Positions 11,500 through 23,800 of a stretch of 64,000 bases of DNA are shown here, in pieces. Position 1 is the first letter of the stretch. The number at the start of each line of letters is the position of its first letter. The position numbers and the translations under genes are program-made. Source of the DNA: Euborellia annulipes. Taxonomy: Eukaryota; Arthropoda; Insecta; Dermaptera; Anisolabididae. The notes beneath the pieces are model-generated. The model made no database searches and was not told the DNA's origin. It saw nothing but the letters and a program-made list of their open reading frames with translations. The stretch lies in assembly GCA_023213315.1 (NCBI GenBank), contig JAKCPI010007834.1, positions 1 to 64,000 of the forward strand. Direction: 5' to 3'.

Positions 11500-12400
11500 C
11501 CAGAGAAGTGTCGCAGAATTCATCAAAACTTTATCTGAAAAAAGAAATAATAATAATAATACTAATCCTTTCTTAAAATTATTTTATGAATTAAAAAAAA
11601 AATTTTATTTAAAATTCTATAAAAGATCTTATATTTTTTTAAAAAAAGTCAATATGGTTGAACTTCGGAATTGGAGTCACATAACGTGTGCTCCCTATTC
11701 CCTCTCCACTATCGGAAGCTTATTCCAAAGTTCACCCATTTTTACTTTTTTAAATGGAAAATAGGGAGTGGAATAATAAAATTAATTATTAATTTGAATA
11801 TTGAAAAAAATCGAAGTAATTATGATAAATAAATTATTACAAACTTTTTTATTTTTTATGTTATTATATTAATAAATCATTAAAAAGAGAGGAAATTATA
11901 AAAATTTTAATTTTCTTCCAAACCTTTTTTTTTTTTGATCTCCTATCTGCGGGAATAAATATATTCATCGTATAGATTTTTCTTTATTAATTATTAGATC
12001 CGCAGTTAGTTGAATGATAAAAAAGTGATATAAATAAAATAAAAAAAAAAAAAATGCCCCGTTCTTCTAAAATTTTTGCGCGTTTTTCTTAATTTCGTCT
12101 CTCAAAAAATATTTTTTCACAACAAAAAGTTGATCAAAGAGTGACCTCTGTAGATTATCCTCAGGCTAGCTTAATAAATTGTAAATAATTCAGCTGAGAG
12201 GGTGGTGAAGCTTATTGAAGATTATTATATAATAATTAATAATAATTAATTTAATCATCGAAAGCGACTTTACTTTGGGCCACCCTTTTCCTTTAACCGA
12301 TTGACCTGAAATTTTAGACAGATTTTTTTTATGCAATGGTACCAAACTTGGGGGTAGCGCAAAAAAATTCTAACTTTGAAAAATAAGAACAATCCTAGTA
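11500..12400. other. gene-free AT-rich stretch
   Basis: No splice-bounded frame or clear repeat; AAATAAAATAAAAAAAAAAA near 12028. Confidence 0.35.
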
Positions 12401-12530
12401 CAATACCAAGGGTCGCGAAATCGCATCCCCATTTCAATTGGATTGGCTACCTATCCAATTGAAATAAATAGAAACGGCGTCTAAATGGACTTCGATATCG
12501 AAACAGACCTTAATTAAAAAAAAAAAATTA
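12400..12530 (-). mobile_element. SINE body fragment
   Basis: Shares CAATTGGATTGGCTACC and ATGGNCTTCGATNNCGAAA with 21468-21590; no tRNA head is left. Confidence 0.5.
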
Positions 12531-12632
12531 ACAAACCAAAAATTTGGCTTCGGAAAAAAAATTCTGATGTCCTATCACAATGAAGGGTAATGAGAGAAGA
12601 GTGGCAAGGAGTAAGAAGTCATTTATTGTTAC

Positions 12633-12996
12633 CAGGGCCGGCGCAAGCTATTCTGCCGCCCTAGCCAAGATATTTTTTTTGCGCCCCCCCCCCCCCCAAA
12701 AAGAAAACTTTAAAAATTTAATTTGCCGCCCCCTCCTTAAAAAATTTTTTACCTTTTTTTTAGAGACACAAAATTTTTGCCGCCCGCGGAACCAAAAATT
12801 TTTTCGTGCGCCGCCCGCGGAACATTTCCTCTTACGCGGAACCAAAATTTGTTTTTGCCGCCCGCGGAACCTAATTTTTTTTCGGGTGCCGTTTGCGGAA
12901 CCAAAATTTTTTTTTTTCTTTTTGCAATTTTGCCGCCCTCTTCAGGTTGCCGCCCTAGGCGGCCGCTTAGTTCGCCTAGTGGACGCGCCGCCCCTG
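12633..12996. mobile_element. hAT-type MITE
   Basis: Ends CAGGGCCGGCGC / GCGCCGCCCCTG with exact 8-bp duplication ATTGTTAC. Contains repeated GCCGCCCGCGGAACC units and C-runs. The open frame spanning it is incidental. Confidence 0.88.
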
Positions 12997-13199
12997 ATTG
13001 TTACTATGAAAATGTATGAACATCAGGCGCGTATATAGAAATTTTTCGGGGGGGGGGGCCTGAACTCAAAAATTTTGTTTTTGTGGAACCAAAGTTTTCC
13101 GCCCTGCGAAAGAATTTTTTACCTAAAAAATAATTGATTTATGAATTTTAATCAAAATCGTTAGAGCGAATTTTGAATAAATCGAAAAAAAAAACTGAA

Positions 13200-13478
13200 A
13201 ATGTACATCAATCAGTAAAGTACTCTTTGTCCGATTTTGTTCAAAAGTTTCTTATCATGTCCCGGGGATGCCTAACTTAAATATAAAGTTTCAACCTCCT
13301 AGCTCTTTTCTTTTCGTTGAGATACCAGTAGATTTTGTTCACAGACACACACACACACACACACAGACCATGTTCAGGGAACCTCAAAGCGTGTATATCC
13401 ATCAAAATCTCGACATCGAATTTTTGACATGAATGCAATACTTTCTCTCTATTAACATATATAGGTAAGAGAAACTAA
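13200..13478 (+). repeat. TTACTTTCTCTTACC family copy
   Basis: Same block order, with (CA)n at 13343-13366, ACCTCAAAGCGTGTATATCC, and GGTAAGAGAAACTAAAA at the end. Confidence 0.75.
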
Positions 13479-13727
13479 AATGAATATGCTGGCTTGAACA
13501 TTGCATGCTATTAATGAATATCTCACCTGAATGAATGCTGCCCTCTCCTCTTTATCAAATGACACCCCTTTCAAAGTGGTCCTAAAGTCCTGCCGTTTTG
13601 GAGAGGAATTGAGAAGTATGGATTCTCTAGCAGGCCCTGCAAAAGAATACAATGTCAAGGTTCAAATAAAGAAAGAACTATCCATTATATAGATACGTAG
13701 GGCTTATAGCTGGTAGTTTAATCAGGA

Positions 13728-13996
13728 CAAGGGCGGATACAAGGGGGAAGGGTAAAGGGGGTAATTACCCCCCCCCCCGCCCCGAGATTTGAAAAAAATA
13801 CTTTTTTTTTGAAAAAAAATTTATTTTTAAAATTTTAAAAATTAATACTTAAAAATTTGATTTGTATTAATATTCTGGCAAACAAGTACAGAATGCGCCT
13901 TTAATTACCGAAATTATGAAAAAATAGTGTGCTGTGCGACGAGTCACACCAGATTACCCCCCCCCCCCCCGAGAAACACCTCTGGATCCGCCCTTG
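13728..13996. mobile_element. hAT-type MITE (CAAGGGCGGATAC family)
   Basis: Ends CAAGGGCGGATAC / GGATCCGCCCTTG, exact duplication AATCAGGA. Confidence 0.9.
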
Positions 13997-14064
13997 AATC
14001 AGGATAGGCGAAAAGGTGAAGAAAATCTGCAGCTAGTTGTTTTTCATTATTTTATTCCCACCAC

Positions 14065-14466
14065 CATAGGCGCCGGAACTGGGGGGGGGGGGCAGGGTGC
14101 ATTGCCCCCCCCTGGCATCCTACAGGGGGGGGGGCAGACGGGGGCAAAATTTCTTCTTTTATTTCATTTATTTTTTAAAATGATATATTTTTACTTTTGA
14201 AAAATAAAATCTTCTAAATTAAAAAAATTAAAAGAGTAAGAAATTTATTTTTTTTTCAAATTTTTTCCAAAAATTTTTGATAAAATCACTGGCAAATTTT
14301 TTAAAATTTTAACTTTATTAAAATTGTGATTTTATTTAAAATTTTTAAAGTTTTATAATAGATTTGTTTTTGTTTTATACTATTTGGACATATTAAATTA
14401 TTTTAATTTTCTTAAAAAAATTTTTTGCCCCCCCCCCCCTGATTCAAATTCATTCCGGCGCCCCTG
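14065..14466. mobile_element. hAT-type MITE inside a hammerhead palindrome
   Basis: GGCGCCGGAA and TTCCGGCGCCCCTG ends, exact duplication CCCACCAC. The first bases (CATAGG) are altered. Confidence 0.85.
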
Positions 14467-14477
14467 CCCACCACGTT

Positions 14478-14509
14478 GACGTTTCGATCCCGGTTGGGAT
14501 CATCCTCAG
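14478..14509 (-). ncRNA. small hammerhead core
   Basis: CTGAGGA (N7 = G), stem II GATCCC/GGGATC, GAAAC GTC. Stem I GTT/AAC. Confidence 0.7.
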
Positions 14510-14592
14510 AACTAATGTGTACATAACAAGAGACGAAATAAAGATTATTTATTTATTATTATTTATTTCGTCTTGTTATGCACACATTAGTT

Positions 14593-14624
14593 CTGAGGAT
14601 GATCCCAACCGGGATCGAAACGTC
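14593..14624 (+). ncRNA. small hammerhead core, inverted partner
   Basis: Same as 14478-14509 on the + strand, separated by an ~80-bp AT-rich loop. Confidence 0.7.
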
Positions 14625-14818
14625 AACGTGGTGGGATTAAAATAATGAAAACTAGCTGTAGATTTTCTTCACCTTTTCACCTATCCGAACTATCATTATA
14701 TTATAATAAAAAGGAAAGATAAAATCAATGAGAGTGATTGTCCTTGGTGAGCAATTATTATAAAATACTTATATTAGATTTGAAGTTACAGTCACGATAA
14801 GAGAAGTGAACAGGAAAG

Positions 14819-14899
14819 ATGAAGTTGATTTGTGTACTTTGGTATATGTGTCTCTTAATTATGATATCCACCCCTTCTAAACAAGAAGAAGATGGCATG
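14819..14899 (+). CDS. lipase exon 1 (signal peptide)
   Basis: The 27 codons begin at ATG and end at ATG followed by the donor GTGAGT, phase 0. The product is strongly hydrophobic at residues 3-17 and then charged (KQEEDG), as expected for a cleaved signal peptide. It is assigned to the lipase because it is the nearest upstream signal-peptide exon on this strand and its phase fits exon 2. Confidence 0.75.
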
Positions 14900-17800
14900 G
14901 TGAGTGACCGGAAAATTCTAACTGAGAAGTTTTGGTCCTTTTTGAATTGCCTTCCTCTTTATATAAAAATTTTTACCACTCAAGTAAAAAAAAAAATTAC
15001 CCTAATAGTAGCGTGTGTGTTACTTAAAAATGTTAAATTTCTGTACTCTTGGGAAAAATGCCCATGAGAAACGCAAAAGAGACTCCAATCGAGATATTCA
15101 TATGAATACAGTACATTTTTATACAGTGACGTCATTTGGGGGGGGGGGGCAAATGCCAAGGGCTCTGATTTTTATAAAATTTATATTATTCTTATATAAA
15201 ATATTTCAAAATATATCTACGAGTATATAAAGTGTACAAAATTAAACAATTATTTAAATTAAATATCTATTGGCCAAATTTGAGTACCTATTTGAAAGTA
15301 AATTTTAAGAAAAAAAAATGTTTGCCCCCCCCCCAAGAAAAAGTTGAAATGACGCCACTGTATGTATAAAACTGCGCGGTTAAGGGGGGATAGGGCAAAT
15401 TTGGGTGATGAATATAATATATCATTTTTGACCAAGTGTAGCGATCAGTAAAAATAATTTAAATAAAAAATACTGGTATATTTTTTTTACAATTGGTAGA
15501 ATATAAGAATATATAGACTTTGAACTTAGCATGTCCCAAGGGCGGATACAGGGGGGGGTAAAGGGGGTAATTACCCCCCCCCCCCCCCCGAGATTTGAAA
15601 AAATACCTATTTTTGGTTCCGCGGGTGGGAAAAATTAAAGATTTTGGCTCTCTAAAAAAAAGGTAAAATGTTTATACGGACGGGAAAAATTTTTTTTGGA
15701 ATTTTTAGTAAATTTTTGAGAACAGGCCCCCCCCCCAAAAAAAATTTCTATATACGCCCCTGTTGCTGTGCGACGAGCCACACCAGATTACCCCCCCCCC
15801 CGAGAAACACCTCTGGATCCGCCCTTGGCATGTCCCCTTTCCTTAATAATAATAATATACAGCAGCCCTAATTCACATTTATTAAACTTTGAATTTTCGA
15901 AACATCCTACAGGGAAAATTCTCGTAGACTAATAACAGAAATCAAACTCTCTATAATAGGCTACTATATTTTTTCAAAATAATTTAAATAAAGCCGATCG
16001 CACAACTTTGCCCACCCACTATTCAAGAAAAAAATATTTGCCCCCTCCCCTAGAGCCGGTCCGATGTTTACCAAAAGCTTTTCAGTTCTTGACTTCTACC
16101 TCTAGTTTATGAGTGCAAAATTTCAAAACAATTGAATGAATAGTTTTTGAGTTTTCGTTGACGAAAAAAATTACCACAGACATACACACAGACACACAGA
16201 CATCATTTCAAAAACAGACCTCAAAACACATTTTGGCAGCTTCAGAAAAATTTCGATTTTTTTCACGATTACATTAACTTTACCTGCCCAACCTACGGTT
16301 GATGGGCAAAGTTAAAAACTATGAGATTTTTTCTAAGGCTCCTGTGTCCTGGAGAGGTTTCTGAATTTGTTGAAATATTTTTGAAAAAATGAAGATGAAT
16401 CATAATTAACCATCGATATAACATTTTCACCTTATACAGTCATTGACATTTTAAATTTGCCTGCACTCTCTCCAGGGTCATCACTCATATGAAGGTTACA
16501 TTCAAAAGGAGAAATCAAATTATTGATTTCTCGTAATTAATTTATTATCTTTATTACTTTGCCCATAACCGTAGGTTGGAGGGAAAGTTAATGTAATCGT
16601 AAAAAATCGAAATTTTTCTGAAGCTGCCAAAATGGTTTTGAGGTCCCCTGAATCCATTTAAGAAGTTTTTGGAATGATGTCTGTGTGTGTGTCTGTGTGT
16701 GTGTGTGTGGGGGGGGGTGTGTGTGTGTGTGTGTGTATGTCTGTGGTAATTTTTTCGTCAACGAAATCTGAAAAACTATTCATTCAATTGTTTTGAAATT
16801 TTGCACCCATAAACTAGGGGTAGAGGCCAAGAACTGAAAAGCTTTTGGTAAACATCGGACCATTAGGGGGGGCTCTAGGGGGGGACAAAAATTTTTTCTT
16901 ACATAACCTATAATTTTTTTTATATATTCAGAAACTAGACTTCCTCCCGAGTAAAATGATATATAATATGTATAACATCGGATCATCAGGGGGGCTCTAG
17001 GGGGGGGCAAATATTTTTTCTTGAGTAGTGGGTGGGCAAAGTTGTGCGCTCGGCTTAGTCCGACCCTTTATTATTTATTTGTAGGACTATGGGCCCAGAA
17101 GGCTCGAGCCCCCCCCCCCCCCCCAGAAAATCCATGTGATTCAATTTTTTTGTCACAGGATCTAGGCATTCTTATTTAAACCATTTGGTATCCAAATGGC
17201 TTAAATAAAATCATCGGATTGCCTGGGATCCGAACCCCCTACCCCTGGTATACAAGGCAGGCGCGCTACCAACTACACCAAGCCCGGGGCGAAAAATTTT
17301 CATTACTATATTCCAATCCAGTGTCTGTTTGAGGATTTATTTACATTCATAGAATACACAAATGCAAAGAATAAACTATTTCTGTATAAATTTCCTAGAG
17401 GGATCGTGCATCTAGACCTTTATAGCTACCAAATAGTGACGATCATCTTAATTAGTTGGGATCGTTTATTAAATTTTAACACGTGATTTATTATTGAATA
17501 ATTTTTAATAAAATATATTGAGATTATTTGAATTTAGTCGACTTCAAGAAAAAATTGCTGTATCCGTGGCTCTAATAATACATCACGTCAGAAACGTGGA
17601 AAGGAGGTGAAAGTGAAATTTTATCAATTCTTAGAGAGCATGTTTGGAGCTGCATGGAAAATAGCAAAACGAAAACAGTGAATAAAAGCAATCAAAAATT
17701 ATTTGCAAGTCCAATATTAATTAAAAATTAAAATGAATTTTTAAATTAAACTCTCCGCATGTAAAAAACTCATTTTGATAACTTAGTTCTTAATATTTAT

Positions 17801-20800
17801 GACATTTATTTCATAATAAAAACTTATAAGTCTCTACAGGTCCAGATGACAAAAAAAAATTGATTATAGTTGGCGTTTTTTTTTTTTTTTATGTAATTAT
17901 CATCTGCTTCCGCATCAACTAAAAGGTCAGTGGATAAAAGCCTTGGAAGGCATCTTTAAAAATTAATTTAACAACCCTGAAAAGAGTTAAGTCAGCATTA
18001 GGAAGTGAAGACTTCATTAATATAATAGAGACAACTTTTTGTGCTCTCTAGCGTTTCGAAAAAAAAAAAAATTCACTTTTTTCTACCCGTTCTATTTATT
18101 TAGGCCTACTAAAAATATCTATTTCATTGATCTAGGTGAGGCTTATGAAATCGCAAGGTTATTCACATGAGGAGCATACGGTGACTACAACTGATGGTTA
18201 CTCTCTGAAAATGTTTCGTATTCCGAGGGTGGGTGCTCCACCCGTTCTCATCCAGCATGGTCTTTTAGGCTCCTCAGTCGATTGGGTGATCAAGGGTCCA
18301 AACCAGTCTTTACGTAAGTCCAAATATCATTTAATTTTTGAACTGCAGGATTGATACAAGCGAGAAACCCGATTAAGAGAAAGGGGTTGGGAGCGAGTGA
18401 GCTTTGAAGAAGACCAGAAGAAATATTAATCTTAGCTCGGGTGGCCTGTGGTAAGTCTCCCCACATATACACAAGATGTGGGAAATCAAAACACCATCAC
18501 TTTTTCTTTAATTAATTTGATTGTGAAGTGTCCACGATGTTTGAGAGTATTCAAGTTTCAGTCAAAAGTGAAATGGATGAGAAAATTATCCCAGTTTACT
18601 GACTACAACGCTTCATATCCTGAAAGACTGTAAAAAAAGAAAATAAGCGCAGAGCAGAAGCTATTAGCTTGTTTTGCCAGCACGGCTCTAGCCAATCCGA
18701 AGGCTTGCTCTGAATTCTGGAGTTCTATCATTCGATAGGGCAGTGGTTTCCAAACTTTATGTTACCACGCCTCCCTTAAAAATAATTAATCTTATGACGC
18801 CTCCCCTCCGCCCCCCCCCCCCCCATTTTATAAGATAATACAAAAACTAAAATTTTTTATGCTAAAAAATATAAATTTATATAAAAATATTTGTTTTATT
18901 TATTCTTATTTATATTAAAACTAGCAATCATTTGGAAAATTGGTCCTGGTGGCCAATATTCGCTCCTCCCCTTAAATTAGTCCGCGCCTCACAATTCGGA
19001 AAACATTGGTATAAGGGTATTTTATGGCTGGTGGAATTTGTATCAGGAATGAAAGTTAGAAAAAACGAAGCCAGCATTTTTTTCTTTAAAAATATATTTT
19101 AACAGCTGACGTTTCGGCTTTGATCAAAGCCATCCTCGGATGACCACTAACAGCTCCGAGGATGACTTTGACCAAAGCCGAAACCTAAGCTGTTTTATTT
19201 TTTAAAGAAAAAATTCTGGCTTCGTTTTTTCTAACTTTCATTCCTGAAGAAAAATATTTTTCTCAAATCTTATTTTCACGCCCTAGGGGGGTGCCTAACT
19301 TGAATAAAAAATTTCAACCTCCTAGCTCAATTCCTTCATGCTTTAAATTGAACCCAAACAGGCACACAGACAGAGGCCATGTCGAGAAAACCACTTTTTG
19401 GATTCAGGGGACCTCAAAACGTGTATATCCATCAAAGTCTCGATATCGAATTTTTGACATGAATCCAATACTTTCTCTTTATTTATATGTATATTAACTT
19501 ATACATATAGGTAAGAGAAAGTAAAAATTCAAATCCGAATTGAGATTAGTTCGATATACAAAAAGATGCCTTAACTCACCCCAGTAAAATTCTAAGTGGA
19601 CTAATCATATTTTACTTTTCTACCTAATGAAAAAAATCCCTACAAAATTCTGCAGGGCATTCTATGGGTTCCTAAGTTACCCTGTGTTATTATTTTCTGT
19701 TTATGAGGGTTTCGAAACCTTCAAAAATTAATTCCGCCCTAGTAATAAGAAATTTTAGAATGGCATTAAAATGTTTCTACCCCACTGATGCTATTTGCTA
19801 AATAGTGAATATAAATTTTAACTCAAACGGAATGCACTTATTTTTTAGTAAAAGTATTTAAAAAAAAATCTCTATGCATTATAGGGGATGGGGCATTAAC
19901 CCCCCTGGATGCCTTCATGTCTCCCCCCCCCCCCTTGAAGGAAATGCGAGCCTTCACCGCGAATTACTCTCAAAATAATTTGAATACATTTATAAAAAAT
20001 TATTTTTATTTTTATTTTATTTTGAAATTATTTTATTTTAATTTTCAACCTTTAATCCACCCCTGTGTAAAAGTATATTAATGAAATTTGATTAACAAAA
20101 ATATAGAAGAATATAATTGTAAATAATGGTGACTTAAGAAAAGATAAAAAAAAACAAATTTTTTTTTCAATGACACCTACACTCCCCCTCCCCCTTTCAA
20201 CATCTTATATTCTTCCTCTACCCTTAGTGAAATACAAATATTTAATTTCATATTCAAAAGAATCGTTTTTCGCAGTCAAATTATTTGTTTCTATCATTTT
20301 CTTTTTTCAACGATAAAACGCATAATAATTACCTTTAATAAGACTCTCAAGAGGGTGTGTTGGCTGACGGTGAGATCAGGGAGGGTTGCACTATATTAAT
20401 TATTCACTTTGATTCACTTTAAACTCAACTAAGAAACGCCTGCTGGCAGGCCACTCGCTCGACTGAACGAGATAAACTTGTCTCTTCTCTCTTATTATAG
20501 GAATAAAATAGATGAAAATAACAATTCCCTTTTTATTAAAAGTAAAAAAATACCTTTTGCTCTAATCTAACTATATTTAGAGATGGAAAAAAATGTCAAC
20601 AAGTGATTTGGAATATTCCAAGGCATTTCTTAAATAATCAACCCTTCATCCCCCTTAATAAAAATAATAATCAACGTTATTTTTCGATAGTTTTCTATTT
20701 ATTTTGTTTCGATGTAGCTAAAAAACAAAAAACAAAAAAAAAAATATTTTTTTCAATTTTTCAACCCCTAATCCAATCTTTTTATTCACATTAAATAGTA

Positions 20801-23800
20801 GATGGAAAATATTATTTGTTGTTATTAAGAATATATATATTTTGGGGTCTAGGCATTCTTATTTAAGCCATTTGAATAATATATAAAATAATTAACAATG
20901 CTATCGCCTTCGGCGAGCTTTGCGTCTAGTCAGAAAAAAATTAAAACCCTGAAAAACTTCCCTTTAGGTTTTACACATAGTATAATTTTCTAGAATGAGT
21001 CTTACTTTAGGCCAGTGGTTTCCAAACTTTAACCTCCCTTAAAAATATTACGAAAAATCGTATGACGCCCCCCCCCCCCCACACACACACACATTTAATA
21101 AAATAATACAAAAACAAAAATTTTTAATACTAAAAAATATAAATTTCTATAAAAATATTTTTTTTATTTATCAAACTAAGTAAAACCTCCGTCCCAGAAA
21201 CTTCTAAATTTTATTATATTATTTATAAAACTAGCAATCATTTGGAAAATTGATCATGGTGGCCAATATTCGCGCCTCCCCTTAGACTAGTCCGCGCCTC
21301 CCTAGGGAGGCGCGCCCCACAGTTTGGAAAACGCTGCGATAGGGGCCCAGAAGGCTCGTGCCCCCCTCCTCCCAGGAAAATTGATGCCTTCTAGGCCCCC
21401 GGGAGGATGGTTGGTCCCATGCCCCCCTCCCCCAGCCAAAGCTTCTTGCACACCAAAACAAAAGTCATGATTTCGCATCCCGTCTCATTGGACAAAAATT
21501 TATTTCAATTGGATTGGCTACCAATCCAATTGAAATATATAGAGACGGGGTTAAAATGGTCTTCGATGCCGAAAAATACCTTAAAAGAGAAAAAAATAAG
21601 ATCAAATTTCTATATACATAGTGGGCACAATCAAATTCCTCAAAAGATTTTGGTAGTAACCTACAAGTTCAATTTCAATTTATTTATTTTTATCATTATA
21701 TGAACTTGACCAACCGAACCTTCAGTATGTGGACAAAGTTAAAAAAATCTAATGGGTCGTTTTGATAACTTCCTACCCCAACATTAAAATAGCCTCCCTA
21801 TGGGGAAATACATGGTGTTTGTCCTTCAGCTATTTTAATGCTGAAGGACAAACCCCATGTATTTCCCCATAGGAAGGCTATTTTAATGTTGGGGTAGGTA
21901 AGTTATCAAAACGACCCATTGGTCTCAAAAAGTTCTCAGCACAAATTATATATCAGATCAAATTTTATCAAAATTTGGTTATGATTCTATTGCGTACCAA
22001 CTTGATTCAATATTGAAAAATACTCCTTTTATTAATATCAATAATTAGAAAAATATGAATGTGATTTCTGGGTGATATTGTTTTTTTCATTGCAGCTTAT
22101 CTGGCCTGGGATGCTGGATTTGATGTTTGGCTAGGAAATAATCGAGGCAATTTTTACGGCACCAAACATCTAAAATTAAATAGTTCTGCAGATGCTTTTT
22201 GGGATTTTTCGTAAGTAATACCAAAAATATTTAGGGTAAAAAATAAAAGTGTGACCGTTATTGGAGACTGTCATTAAGCATCGAAAGAAGAATTTGAAAA
22301 TGAGCTTTGTTAAAAGAGACTTTTTCTAATTTGAATATCGGTACTAATTTTTGTTTGTCCACAGTTTTCATGAGTTGGGAACTTACGACCTGCCAGCTAT
22401 GATCGACTATATTCTCACTTTCACAAACCACAAACGAATTTATTTTGTTGGATTTTCTCAAGGATGCACTCAATATCTAGTGATGTGCTCGGAAAGGCCA
22501 GAATATAATAAAAAAATTGAAATGGCTTTCTTCTTAGGTCCGGGTTCATTTTTTAAGAACATCCGATCGCCTATAGTTATCAGCTTGTCCTCTTTCATCT
22601 TAGAAAACATGGTGAGAGAAATATTTTTTTAGCATTGGGAGAGACAAAATAAATCACACCAAACTCAGTAGCGTAACGTTTTTTAGCTGCCCTCCCCACA
22701 AACCTTTATTTTGGGCCCCATTAATGGGGCCCGAAATAAATTCTATGGTCTATAATTATAGACCATACAAAATTTTTTTTTTTTTAATACCGTATATCCC
22801 TAAACCCTGAGGGCCCGGGCCCTCTCAAAGAGAGATTTTTATTAAATATTTTTATCGGAGCTCAGAGGGCCCCGGGCCCTCTCAAAGAGAAATTTTCATT
22901 AAATATTTTTATCTAAATTTTTCCGTTTTTATCGGAGCTACAAATTTTTAGCCCGGCCCGTGGGCCCCCAAGGTCCGCCCCCCCCCCCCGCGTAGCGGGG
23001 TCTGCGGGGGCGTACGTTACGCCACTGACCAAACTGATTATAAAAAAGCTAAGAGAAAGCTTATATTATTATAATTATTTTTTTTTTCTAGAATCTCTTC
23101 AAAGAAATGCATATTCAAGAGGTGGCTCCGCGAGGAGGTTTTATTCAAAGAATATTTGCAATCATCAGTTCAAATTCGAATCTGAATGTTTTTGGGGCAC
23201 AAATTATTCGTCAAATGACGGGTCCTGAATCTAAAGAAACAGATCTGGTAAGGAAAAGTATTTTAAACAACGTTTTTCAATGCAAAAATACAAGAAAGTA
23301 GAAGAATGTGGCTGTGAGGAAGTGATGAGATGTGATGCGGACGCAGCCAGGAAGGAAGCCTCTATTGATTAAGGGGGTTCAGGAGGTAGATGTTACGCAT
23401 GTTTTCCCGAGAAGAGGGCGTTGTGTGTCTTAAAAAGCAAGCCAAAAAAATCACCTATTACGAAAATTTGTTAAGAGATGTCAGAGTGGTAGCGAATAAT
23501 TTAATGCATTTGGTTGATTTTCATTGATCTTTTAACAATGAATACTTTATAATTAGAGTGAGGTGGATAGCTGAGTAGATCTTGTAGTAAGGAAGAAAGA
23601 AAAGAGCAATTGCAGCTAGGTTTATTTCGTTTAATAATCACTTCAAGCCGACGTTTCGGTCAGATATACGACCATCATCAGGGCTACAATCAATAACAGA
23701 AAGGAGCGAGTGAGTTTACAGTCAAAAAAAGAAATTTTGTTTTCTTACATCACATGCGCACAAAATTGACAATTAATTACAATAAAATTAATGATAAATT

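Larger units (their letters stand above)
14005..14695. mobile_element. palindromic Penelope-derived element, split by a MITE
   Basis: GATAGGCGAAAAGGTGAAGA at the left is mirrored by TCTTCACCTTTTCACCTATC at the right, and the two hammerhead cores sit in the middle. A hAT-type MITE (14065-14466) was later inserted in the left arm. Confidence 0.75.

Noticed and set aside
12580..13038. 152-codon open frame rich in Pro/Phe
   Set aside because: It spans a hAT-type MITE and its 8-bp duplications; low-complexity coding only by chance.
17221..17285. tRNA-Thr gene
   Set aside because: Acceptor and anticodon stems do not pair properly and the sequence continues into a repeated body, as in a SINE.
19108..19190. 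Hammerhead pair
   Set aside because: CTGA has become CCGA on both sides, so U4 of the core is lost; kept only as a relic of the same kind of palindrome.
19291..19497. Recurring frame with [16 protein letters not shown] in several repeat copies
   Set aside because: Similarity between copies is explained by the shared nucleotide repeat; indels break the frame in other copies and there is no start context.
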